Positions 1 to 6,856 of a stretch of DNA of 7,119 nt are shown here, in pieces (position 1 is the first letter of the stretch; every line of letters begins with the position of its first letter). Both the position numbers and the translations under genes were made by a program. This DNA comes from Bacteroidales bacterium. GTDB taxonomy: Bacteria; Bacteroidota; Bacteroidia; Bacteroidales; ML635J-15. The stretch covers positions 1-7,119 of the forward strand of contig JAQVEY010000118.1 in assembly GCA_028697515.1 (NCBI GenBank), in the 5' to 3' direction. The notes beneath the pieces were generated by a model. It made no database searches. It had not been told where the DNA came from and saw only the letters and a list, made by a program, of their open reading frames with translations.

Positions 1-308
1 CGGGAACTGTGCAAGATATACGCGGAGCAAGTCATACAGAATTAAAACATATTGTTGATTTTTGGGGGCTTGATAATGTAATAATCATTGCCGCTTCTCC
101 CTCCCGCAAAAATATTAAATCTTATCGGACAGATACAGAAAATGTAATCCTCGAAACCATTGCAAGAAGACCTTGTACTCTCGATGACCTTTCAAAAATT
201 TTAGGAAAACATGTAAATGAAATTAACAAATATCTTGATGTACTCGAAGCAGACAACAAGATTAAATCAGTAAAACAAGATAGGGGCATGTTTTATCAAT
301 TAAAATAA
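1..308 (+). CDS. Radical SAM protein (COG0731-like), C-terminal part, 5' end outside window
   Basis: This is the last 101 residues of a longer protein. The frame is open to the left edge (codons in phase from base 3), so the GTG at 9 is probably internal. The visible segment starts with Gly-Thr, and the partial codon before it ends in CG, compatible with Pro; a Pro-Gly-Thr here would fit the end of the radical SAM barrel in this family as I recall it. It then has an IIAASPSR-like strand and a tail reading ARRPCTLDDLSKILG, then VNEINKYLDVLE. That tail resembles the winged-helix segment ending Bacteroidota COG0731 radical SAM (Fe-S oxidoreductase-like) proteins. The CxxxCxxC cluster and the barrel lie outside the window, so the enzymatic assignment rests on recognising the C-terminus. 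The substrate is unknown. A GH20 gene follows after 9 nt in the same direction, suggesting co-transcription. Confidence 0.65.
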   Translation, partial: GTVQDIRGASHTELKHIVDFWGLDNVIIIAASPSRKNIKSYRTDTENVILETIARRPCTLDDLSKILGKHVNEINKYLDVLEADNKIKSVKQDRGMFYQLK

Positions 309-317
309 TCTAATAAT

Positions 318-2216
318 ATGAAAAAAACTCTTCTTATACTAATAACAACACTTTCATTATCAGGATATTCAAATGATTTTGACAAATATCTTATCCCATA
401 TCCAAAGAACATTAAAACTACAAGTGGTAACAACGGTCCTATTTATTGCAACGCAAAAGCAGAACAAGTTTTACAAATATTTAAGAAACTTTGTGATTTA
501 AATATGACTGGGGAATTATTGTTGCCAAACATTGTTTATGATATTCAATCCGTTAGGTTAGGCATTGATTCTATAAATCTTCAGTCACAAGCTTATTATA
601 TAAAAATAGAAGAAGAATCCATTTCGATTCTTGGTCAGAATCAGGCTGCTCTATTTTATGCAAAACAGACAATACTTCAATTATTATCTTACTGCATAAC
701 AGAAAATAAGCCCTTACCATGTCTTTCAATTAAAGACTATCCCGACTTTGAACGTAGAGGTTATATGCTGGATATTAGCAGGGATAAAGTTCCAACAATG
801 GAAACTCTTTATTCCTTAATAGATTTGCTGACAAGATTAAAAATAAACGAATTTCAACTATATACAGAACATACTTTTGCATATAAAAATCATAAAATAG
901 TTTGGGAAAACTCAAGCCCTATGACTGCAGAGGAAATTCAAGCACTTGACATTTACTGTAAAGAAAGATTTATTGACCTTGTTCCAAATCAAAATTCATT
1001 TGGACACATGGAAAACTGGCTGAAACACGACGAATATCTAGACATAGCCGAGTGCACTACAACTTGTAAAACGATATGGGGACCAAGCAAACGACATAGT
1101 CTTGACCCTACAAATCCAAAATCGTTTGAGTTAATGCAAGAACTTTATGGTGAACTTTTACCAAATTTTTCGAGCGAGTATTTCAATATTGGTTGTGACG
1201 AAACAGTTGAATTGGGATTAGGTCGTTCTGCTCCTACCTGCAAAAAACAGGGGAAAGGCAGAGTTTATCTGGACTATCTTATAAAACTTAATAATGAAGT
1301 TACCAAACATGATAAAAAAGCTCAATTTTGGGGAGATATTATTGTTAACCATCCCGAACTGATAGAAGAATTGCCTGAAAATATGACTGCACTTGTTTGG
1401 GGTTATGATGACAAGTTTACTGCCGGCAAGGATTTACCTAAATTTGTAACTGCCGGACTTGATTTCTATGTTTGTCCTGGGACTTCTACATGGAATTCAC
1501 TTATTGGCAGAAATCAAAATGCTTTCGAAAATCTTAAAAATGCGGCAATACAAGGTAAGAAATATTTTGCAAAAGGTTATTTAATTACAAGCTGGGGTGA
1601 TAATGGCCACTGGCAACCATTATCTGTAACATATCCTGCAATGCTTCTCGGCGTGGCATATTCATGGAATTATAATGAAAAAACATTCGATAATCTGGAA
1701 TTTATCTTAAACCATTATGTTTACGAAGACAAAACCGGAAACACTGCCAAAGCGATTCTAAAACTAGGATATGCAGACATAAAAACAAACATTCCGAATG
1801 GCAACGCAAATGCTTTTCACCTGATGCTGTACAGATATAAATGGACTATGGATGGTTTTTATCAAACAAAAGAACTTAATATAGAAGGACTTGAAGCTGC
1901 TGAAAAAGAAATCCTAGCTGGACTTGAAATACTTAAAGATGCTAAACCACAATCAAAAGATTCTGCTATTATTATTTCAGAAACCGAACAAGCAGCAAAT
2001 TTGGCCTTACATGGGATTCATTTAGGAATAGCAAGACTTTATGCAAAAGACAAAGCAACAGAAAACATACCAAAAGAAGTAAAAGAAGAACTAGTTGCTG
2101 AATTAAAACCATTGATAGAAAATCACAAAAAACTTTGGACGGTAAGAAATAGACCGGGTGGATTAAAAGATTCGGCAGGTAAACTCGAAAATTTGTTGAA
2201 TTACTATAATAAGTGA
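318..2216 (+). CDS. Secreted family 20 glycoside hydrolase (beta-N-acetylhexosaminidase-like)
   Basis: The 632-residue product is predicted to remove terminal N-acetylhexosamine residues from glycans, outside the cytoplasm. An export signal occupies about residues 1-18 (MKK, then a Leu/Ile-rich core). Residues about 25-140 look like the GH20b-type N-terminal alpha/beta domain. The catalytic barrel begins near 145 with RRGYMLDISRD (R146, D152). The family's paired catalytic residues are visible as D294-E295 in NIGCDETVELG: the Asp orients the substrate acetamido group and the Glu is the acid/base. Later motifs YVCPGTSTWNS (Y384, W392) and SWGDNGHWQP (W426-W432) fit the aromatic wall of the sugar pocket. 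Residues after about 490 are mostly helical and family-specific. ATG at 318 is chosen because it directly precedes the signal peptide. The signal ends in LSGY where a lipoprotein would have LSGC. Exact sugar specificity cannot be read from the sequence. Confidence 0.9.
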   Translation: MKKTLLILITTLSLSGYSNDFDKYLIPYPKNIKTTSGNNGPIYCNAKAEQVLQIFKKLCDLNMTGELLLPNIVYDIQSVRLGIDSINLQSQAYYIKIEEESISILGQNQAALFYAKQTILQLLSYCITENKPLPCLSIKDYPDFERRGYMLDISRDKVPTMETLYSLIDLLTRLKINEFQLYTEHTFAYKNHKIVWENSSPMTAEEIQALDIYCKERFIDLVPNQNSFGHMENWLKHDEYLDIAECTTTCKTIWGPSKRHSLDPTNPKSFELMQELYGELLPNFSSEYFNIGCDETVELGLGRSAPTCKKQGKGRVYLDYLIKLNNEVTKHDKKAQFWGDIIVNHPELIEELPENMTALVWGYDDKFTAGKDLPKFVTAGLDFYVCPGTSTWNSLIGRNQNAFENLKNAAIQGKKYFAKGYLITSWGDNGHWQPLSVTYPAMLLGVAYSWNYNEKTFDNLEFILNHYVYEDKTGNTAKAILKLGYADIKTNIPNGNANAFHLMLYRYKWTMDGFYQTKELNIEGLEAAEKEILAGLEILKDAKPQSKDSAIIISETEQAANLALHGIHLGIARLYAKDKATENIPKEVKEELVAELKPLIENHKKLWTVRNRPGGLKDSAGKLENLLNYYNK

Positions 2217-2218
2217 TT

Positions 2219-2677
2219 ATGAATACAATTGAAATTGTCCCACTTTCGGAAAAAGAATTATCCAATTATCGGTTACTGAAGAATATATCATTTATTGTTT
2301 ATTCAGTTTTAATTATTATTGCCATAATAGTTGTCTTAGTTTTTTTTAATAAAAAGCCTTCCGTTATATATGAAGTATTGAGTTTTGAATTTATATTTTT
2401 AGCTTTTGTTATTTATGCTAATTATGTATTTAGTCGTGAATACAAAGAAGGTAAAAAATATATTTATAAAGGACCACTTCACGGAAAGTTTTCAAAATTT
2501 GGAAATAAAAGAACAAAATATTTATTTACTATTGGGGAACACACTGTTGGCGTAAATCTACACGAATATCTGGCATACGAACAAAATGATTTGATTGAAA
2601 TTCATTTTAGCTATCATTCTAAAAATTGCCTTTATATAAAGTCAATTAATGATTCTAACGAAGGAAAAATAGAATAA
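2219..2677 (+). CDS. Hypothetical small membrane protein, two membrane segments plus C-terminal beta-rich domain
   Basis: I do not recognise this 152-residue protein. The ATG at 2219 is preferred; it lies 2 nt after the GH20 stop. A GTG at 2213, overlapping that stop and adding two residues, is the alternative. About 20 polar residues are followed by two strongly hydrophobic stretches at roughly residues 22-45 and 52-70, separated by a short NKKPS-containing turn, so it is probably a two-pass inner-membrane hairpin. The remaining 80 or so residues are Lys/Tyr-rich with alternating hydrophobic residues (for example KYLFTIGEHTVGVNL, then IEIHFSYHSKNCLYIK), suggesting a small beta domain on the same side as the N-terminus, reminiscent of DUF3592-type proteins. 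That similarity is an impression, not a family assignment. Its position suggests translation coupled to the GH20 gene, but no functional link is evident. Confidence 0.72.
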   Translation: MNTIEIVPLSEKELSNYRLLKNISFIVYSVLIIIAIIVVLVFFNKKPSVIYEVLSFEFIFLAFVIYANYVFSREYKEGKKYIYKGPLHGKFSKFGNKRTKYLFTIGEHTVGVNLHEYLAYEQNDLIEIHFSYHSKNCLYIKSINDSNEGKIE

Positions 2678-2709
2678 TAGAGCATCATATCTGAACCGGT
2701 GGCTTCGGC

Positions 2710-4548
2710 TTAATACAAAACAAATCTAATTCCCAACTCCCAGTTAGAATTATTTCGATTAGAAAAGAAATCTTGATAATTAAAACTCATTCCATTTATA
2801 TTGACCTGATTATTCCAGATGTCAAATGCAGGCCCATCTGTCATATTTATATTATAGGCTCCAAAAAGTTCGGCATGTGGAGATATTCTTATTCCAAGAC
2901 GTGCACCTATTTTCATATATCTTGTATATACCATGTCATCAGGATACTCCCAGACAGTAAAACTTGTCCATTTTATATTTGTTGCATACTCTCTTCCATA
3001 TGATCCGAAAACTTCAATAACTGCAAAACTTCTCAACCAGATATTATATGAAATTCCGAAATCAAATCTGGGGAAATTAATCATCCCGTTTAAATAAGAA
3101 TTATTATAATTACTAAACTGATAACCTGCTTCAAAAAAAGCCCCGTATTGTGATCTATTACCAAGATTGCAATATATAGAACTGGATATTCCTCCAGGCT
3201 TCGAGCTCACACCTGACAATGACCAACCAAGAATCGTCCTCTTATCGATATAATTTGTGTTTTTAAGCTTATTGTCTTTTTTTGTAGAAATAGTTTTATT
3301 TATATTTATCGGAGTTTGCTTTTCCAATTTGTATGTTTTCTCTTTTAACATACTTCCTTCCGGTAATTCGTCATAAACTGTTTGATAACCGGTTTTGCAA
3401 ATTTTTATTTTATTGTGTTTCGAATAGTCAAGACTAAATTCATGCGGTGTTGTACCTAATAATACATTATTGACGTATAATTCGGCATCTGCAGGCTCCG
3501 TTATTATTGTAAGTTTTCGACCTTGTTTTAAGTCAAAACTATATTCTGCAGTCTTATCATAAATTACTTCAACTAATTTCGTTTCCGATACATAGCCCTC
3601 TTTTTCTAAGCTAATTTTCCTCATACCAACCGGAACATCTCTTACAAATCTTGGTGTTGTCCCTACATATTCTCCATCAATTAAAATACTTGCTCCTGCA
3701 GGAAATGATTGAACAGAAATTGTTCCTAATTTTGCTTCGAGATAACGTTCAATATTATAATCACGATTAGCAACTATCAAAATCTCTTTAGTAAATGTTT
3801 TATAATTATCTGCACGTATTTCAATTATGTGAACACCTTCGATTATTTTCCCCGAATATTTACCTGTGCCAATTTTTTGATTGTCTATAAATATCTCTGC
3901 AAAATCAGTTGTTACTATATTTATTTTGCCATAAATATCTAATTCTTCAAGAGTTTTATGAACATTAATTGTATTTCCTGCACTTACATTTAATTCAAAC
4001 TCTATATCTTTGTGCAAGGGGAGTTCAATTTTACACAAATAATCTCCTTCTTGAAGAGGTACTGTAAGCGGAGAAATTCCTTTCAGTTTATCATTTATAT
4101 ATACTGAAGCTCCAGTTGGTGAAGTCTCAAATACAACAAATTCTGTTTTTACATCTTCTGTTGCTGCAGGATTTCCATTAGATCCGCCTGTTAAAGTTAA
4201 TTTATAAACTTTTGAACTTTCAATATTTATTGGAATAATATATTCAAGTGGGATGTAGCCATTTTTTATAATTTTCAGCATCTTTTCCTTTTGCGAAACA
4301 TATACCCAGAACTCACCTGTTTTTGTAACAATATCGCCTTCAATTCCCAATCTTGTTTCAAAAAACAAATTATTCAAATTTGTGTAAATTTTAATAATTG
4401 CGCATTTCTGATCATTTACATCTTTACGTTCATATTTAATAGCAGACAAATCGCTTAAATCCTCTTCAAAAGACAAAACTCTAAAAGTCTGAGCGCTGCT
4501 CTCGAGGGATAAAAATAATATGAAAAATATTGTGTAAATCTGTTTCAA
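2710..4548 (-). CDS. Exported protein with four PEGA repeats and C-terminal outer-membrane-barrel-like domain
   Basis: The 612-residue product begins with a clear signal peptide (MKQIYTIFFILFLSL, cleavage likely after SSA near residue 19). Residues 20-135 form an N-terminal beta-rich domain. Four PEGA-type repeats follow at about 137-203, 206-272, 274-341 and 343-409, spaced 68-69 residues, each with a G(A/T)xVYIN/ILIDG-like strand, a G(T/I)(S/T)P turn and a later GY. PEGA domains are surface or periplasmic beta modules found in S-layer and envelope proteins. After a polar linker (410-435), residues 436-612 show alternating aromatic strands (for example YGAFFEAGYQF, MKIGARLGIRI) and end in ELGIRFVLY, a terminal-aromatic pattern typical of outer-membrane barrels. 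The start is TTG: a TAA lies in frame four codons before it and no other usual start precedes the signal peptide. Envelope anchoring or scaffolding is inferred; the specific role is unknown. Confidence 0.87.
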   Translation of the reverse strand: MKQIYTIFFILFLSLESSAQTFRVLSFEEDLSDLSAIKYERKDVNDQKCAIIKIYTNLNNLFFETRLGIEGDIVTKTGEFWVYVSQKEKMLKIIKNGYIPLEYIIPINIESSKVYKLTLTGGSNGNPAATEDVKTEFVVFETSPTGASVYINDKLKGISPLTVPLQEGDYLCKIELPLHKDIEFELNVSAGNTINVHKTLEELDIYGKINIVTTDFAEIFIDNQKIGTGKYSGKIIEGVHIIEIRADNYKTFTKEILIVANRDYNIERYLEAKLGTISVQSFPAGASILIDGEYVGTTPRFVRDVPVGMRKISLEKEGYVSETKLVEVIYDKTAEYSFDLKQGRKLTIITEPADAELYVNNVLLGTTPHEFSLDYSKHNKIKICKTGYQTVYDELPEGSMLKEKTYKLEKQTPININKTISTKKDNKLKNTNYIDKRTILGWSLSGVSSKPGGISSSIYCNLGNRSQYGAFFEAGYQFSNYNNSYLNGMINFPRFDFGISYNIWLRSFAVIEVFGSYGREYATNIKWTSFTVWEYPDDMVYTRYMKIGARLGIRISPHAELFGAYNINMTDGPAFDIWNNQVNINGMSFNYQDFFSNRNNSNWELGIRFVLY

Positions 4549-4550
4549 AT

Positions 4551-4578
4551 CTTTTGCATTTTATTGAATTTGCAAAAG
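4551..4578. repeat. 8-bp perfect inverted repeat just upstream of the PEGA gene
   Basis: CTTTTGCA at 4551-4558 is mirrored by TGCAAAAG at 4571-4578 with a 12-nt spacer. On the minus strand the second arm ends 2 nt before the TTG start of the PEGA gene. It could be an operator or a weak 5'-leader hairpin covering the ribosome entry region. No T-tract follows on the minus strand, so it is a poor candidate for a terminator of the sirtuin gene. The role is inferred only from position. Confidence 0.45.
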
Positions 4579-4628
4579 CAAAATATAAGCCAAAACAACA
4601 ATATGGTTATTAAAATATTTTGATAGTT

Positions 4629-5315
4629 TTATTTTGATTTGATTATTTCATTTACAAAAATTTCTATCCCATTAACAGCAGTTTCTTTTATATGCTTAAA
4701 ACCATATGTGTGTTTAATGCTAGTATCGGGATCAATTATATATTTTAAAGCATATGATGGAACATAATTTATCAGACTTGCTGCTGGATAAACTTGTAAT
4801 CCAGTACCAATGACTAGAAATATATCAGCAGTTTTAACAATCTCAATAGCATTTGTAATTTCAGGTACCTGTTCGCCAAACCAAACGATGTGAGGTCTTA
4901 ATTGGTAACCACTAGGACAAGTATCACCTAAATTCAATTCATCACCCTGAATATTCACAATAATATTTTGATTCCCTGTACTTCTCGCTTTTCTTATTTC
5001 GCCATGCAAATGCAAGACATTTGCAGATCCGGCTCTTTCGTGTAAATCATCAACATTTTGAGTAATGATTTTTACATCAAATTCAGACTCTAGTTCTTTA
5101 ATTATCAAATGAGCCTTGTTGGGTTTAGCCTGAACAACTTTTTTTCTTCTAAAATTGTAAAAATCAAGAACAAGCTGAGGGTTTTGTTTCCATGCTTCGG
5201 GAGAAGCAACGTCTTCAAACCTATATGATTTCCACAAACCGTCATTATCCCTAAAAGTTGGAATTCCACTTTCTTTACTAATGCCAGCGCCGGAAAGGAC
5301 TACTAGTGTTTGCAT
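4629..5315 (-). CDS. cobB: Sirtuin, NAD-dependent protein deacylase (class III, CobB/SIRT5-like)
   Basis: This 228-residue cytoplasmic enzyme should remove acyl groups from protein lysines using NAD, giving nicotinamide and O-acyl-ADP-ribose. Sirtuin motifs appear in order: VLSGAGISKESGIPTFRD (residues 6-23, NAD binding), TQNVDDLHERAG (85-96), catalytic His104 in LHGE, RPHIVWFGE (140-148) and GTGLQVYPA (170-178). Tyr53 and Arg56 in FYNFRR match the Y-x-x-R pair that selects succinyl and malonyl groups in SIRT5 and E. coli CobB, so desuccinylase/demalonylase activity is plausible. The usual zinc-binding cysteine tetrad is absent: only Cys133 lies between LHGE and RPHIV. The ATG at 5315 is chosen because Bacteroidota homologues begin just before the GAG motif and it falls 5 nt after the upstream gene's stop. 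An ATG at 5336 overlapping that gene, or a TTG at 5366, would lengthen the N-terminus. Confidence 0.92.
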   Translation of the reverse strand: MQTLVVLSGAGISKESGIPTFRDNDGLWKSYRFEDVASPEAWKQNPQLVLDFYNFRRKKVVQAKPNKAHLIIKELESEFDVKIITQNVDDLHERAGSANVLHLHGEIRKARSTGNQNIIVNIQGDELNLGDTCPSGYQLRPHIVWFGEQVPEITNAIEIVKTADIFLVIGTGLQVYPAASLINYVPSYALKYIIDPDTSIKHTYGFKHIKETAVNGIEIFVNEIIKSK

Positions 5316-5320
5316 GGACT

Positions 5321-6004
5321 TTAGGTTTTGATACATTCGTAAATGAGAAATTTTTCTGTTAGCCAATTTGCTTTTGGCTCTTCAAAACGTTTTATTAGTT
5401 TGAATGAAATATTATCATTAATTTTAAAGTCTCCGATAATTTCTTGTCCATCCTTATCAATAATATAACTATTGGAATCTGTGCTAATTATTAATACAGG
5501 CTTATCATTCCAGATACTGTCCGGCACGTTCTTAAACCACTTTTCAAGATCAGTTAGTTTAACTGGATTTGTTTTTATTTTAAGGTGGTCAACACTCGGA
5601 TGATTCCATTTTACATAATAGCAGTAATCATTTCTGCCCAACGAATAAAATGGGGTTTGGTTTTCTCTGTAAATCATCACAGAATTCATGTTAGACTCTA
5701 GTGCAAATAATATAGGATTAGTTTCATAATGCTCATCAAGAAATTCAGCAACTTCGTCTGCATGTGAAAATGGTGCATATCTATAGTTGGCGATTTGTAC
5801 TTTGTACTGGTAACTACAGAATAGCATTATTGGAACAAGAATTATGTACCACTTTAAATTAAATGCTCTATCTGTCCAATTAAATAATATTATTATAAAT
5901 GCCAATAAGGTGTAGAATAAAAAGATGTTATGATTCATCCCTATATATTTAGTTATTCCAATTGTGAGATATGCTATGAAACTAACAGAAAGCGATCCAA
6001 ACAA
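5321..6004 (-). CDS. GT-C type membrane glycosyltransferase, C-terminal part of a split gene
   Basis: This reading frame carries the back end of the glycosyltransferase begun at 6837. It has three hydrophobic segments (about residues 4-20, 25-41 and 52-66 from the TTG at 6004) followed by a soluble extracytoplasmic domain starting around APFSHADEVAEFLDEH. That Pro-Phe-Ser...Glu-Val-Ala pattern is what I expect after the last helix in complete homologues, which supports these two frames being one protein. The frame is open back to a TGA at 6023-6025, so its true beginning is uncertain. It may start at the TTG at 6004, five nt after the first frame's stop, by coupled reinitiation, or be entered at 6013 by a -1 shift, which adds three residues and gives a fused protein of about 505 residues. 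Its stop lies 5 nt before the sirtuin start. By itself it lacks the catalytic loop. Confidence 0.75.
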   Translation of the reverse strand: MFGSLSVSFIAYLTIGITKYIGMNHNIFLFYTLLAFIIILFNWTDRAFNLKWYIILVPIMLFCSYQYKVQIANYRYAPFSHADEVAEFLDEHYETNPILFALESNMNSVMIYRENQTPFYSLGRNDYCYYVKWNHPSVDHLKIKTNPVKLTDLEKWFKNVPDSIWNDKPVLIISTDSNSYIIDKDGQEIIGDFKINDNISFKLIKRFEEPKANWLTEKFLIYECIKT

Positions 6005-6009
6005 ATATA

Positions 6010-6837
6010 TCAGTTTTTTAATTCAAAATGTCTATTTTTTAAAAGAAGTACACAAACAAGAACAGTTACAAGAGTAATGTTTAGTAGAGTGAAGCTAGTA
6101 GAAAACATATCTCCCATTATTTTATGCATTTCAACAAATAACTGATAAAATGACACATCCAATTTCCAAGTTTTTAATCCAACCATAAGGTCATCGGGTG
6201 GCCATAATTGCCAAATTGCAATGAATAAACCTGTTAAAAGGAAACTCATATTTATAAGAATCTTCTTAGTGTATTTTTTTTCTTCACTGAAAAAGTAGTA
6301 AATAGAAAATGATATTGCAATCGGAATTGCAATCAGATGAGTTTGCATTAATATCATTGTGAAAATTCCGATCTGCCAATCTTTTTTATTAATAATAGCC
6401 AAAGTCACTAAGAGAATGTTTAATAAAATGAGAATGTACTGCCTTACATACAAAAAGTTGAACAGTACAGAAAGCTGTAAAATAAAAATAATCTTAAATA
6501 TGAATGGTATTTTTAATCGGAAAAAGAGCAACCATATAAAAACAACAACGAAACTAAAATGAATAAGGCTTGCACTTTGAGGTGTGATAACAATAAATTT
6601 TGAGAAAAGCCATAAAATTATATGCCACAAACCCGTAGAGCCTTCATAACCTAAAGATGAAATTAAATCGAAGAAGTTTGAATTATGAATGACGATTAGT
6701 AAAACCTGCGATTCATCTCTTTCAAATATGTGATCCCATTTCAACCATGCTATTATGGTGCAAAAAAACACAAAAACTGCATACTTAAACCAGCGGTTTT
6801 CAAAAATACGGTTAGTAAGATTCAAAAAATTGGTCAC
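6010..6837 (-). CDS. GT-C type membrane glycosyltransferase (PMT/ArnT-like), N-terminal part of a split gene
   Basis: The 275-residue product is polytopic, with about eight hydrophobic segments (near residues 18-34, 70-86, 90-106, 111-130, 134-149, 155-182, 193-211 and 250-267). Just after the first helix comes RDESQ (D41-E42), the acidic loop motif of GT-C enzymes that use polyprenyl-phosphate sugars, followed by LGYEGSTGLWHIILW (63-76), resembling the YEGHPPLW motif of the family. VRQY (131-134) and THLIAIPIA (166-174) fit later conserved positions. Full-length relatives carry further helices and a soluble tail, which are here found in the adjacent frame (5321-6013). The frame ends in a short loop after the eighth segment, at gaa tta aaa aac tga. 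The start is GTG at 6837, just 19 nt after a terminator T-tract; no ATG is available upstream. The likely role is sugar transfer to an envelope lipid or protein; donor and acceptor are unknown. Confidence 0.8.
   Translation of the reverse strand: MTNFLNLTNRIFENRWFKYAVFVFFCTIIAWLKWDHIFERDESQVLLIVIHNSNFFDLISSLGYEGSTGLWHIILWLFSKFIVITPQSASLIHFSFVVVFIWLLFFRLKIPFIFKIIFILQLSVLFNFLYVRQYILILLNILLVTLAIINKKDWQIGIFTMILMQTHLIAIPIAISFSIYYFFSEEKKYTKKILINMSFLLTGLFIAIWQLWPPDDLMVGLKTWKLDVSFYQLFVEMHKIMGDMFSTSFTLLNITLVTVLVCVLLLKNRHFELKN
6013..6019 (-). other. A_AAA_AAC slippery-type heptamer joining the two glycosyltransferase frames
   Basis: On the minus strand the first frame ends tta aaa aac tga. The heptamer A AAA AAC is in the register required for a -1 ribosomal slip. 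After such a slip the next codon is CTG (6013-6011) and reading continues into the C-terminal frame. The second frame is closed upstream by TGA at 6023-6025, so the join must occur between about 6022 and 6010. The motif is seen directly. Whether it works as a recoding site, or marks a lost A in a seven-A run, is undetermined. Confidence 0.5.
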
Positions 6838-6856
6838 AATATTTTTTTGTAAATAT

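Noticed and set aside
1972..2265. Minus-strand open frame of 97 codons
   Set aside because: Antisense to the GH20 3' end; its Leu-rich product mirrors Gln/Lys/Glu-rich coding on the other strand and has no family features.
2701..2710. GGC-TTCG-GCT mini-hairpin in the convergent gap, a candidate bidirectional terminator
   Set aside because: The stem is only 3 bp (one of them G-U) with no T-tract on either strand; too weak to call.
2773..3003. Plus-strand open frame of 76 codons
   Set aside because: Antisense to the PEGA protein's barrel region; Cys/Ile-rich composition typical of a chance frame.
4549..4628. Possible Bacteroidota -33/-7 promoter for the PEGA gene
   Set aside because: A TATATTTTG stretch (minus strand) resembles the -7 element but has one extra base, and no correctly spaced TTG element was found; not called.
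5930..6145. Plus-strand open frame of 71 codons across the glycosyltransferase break
   Set aside because: Antisense to the membrane-spanning coding sequence; no start context or motif.
6359..6562. Plus-strand open frame of 67 codons
   Set aside because: Antisense to the glycosyltransferase membrane helices; Lys/Asn-rich as expected for the complement of AT-rich hydrophobic codons.
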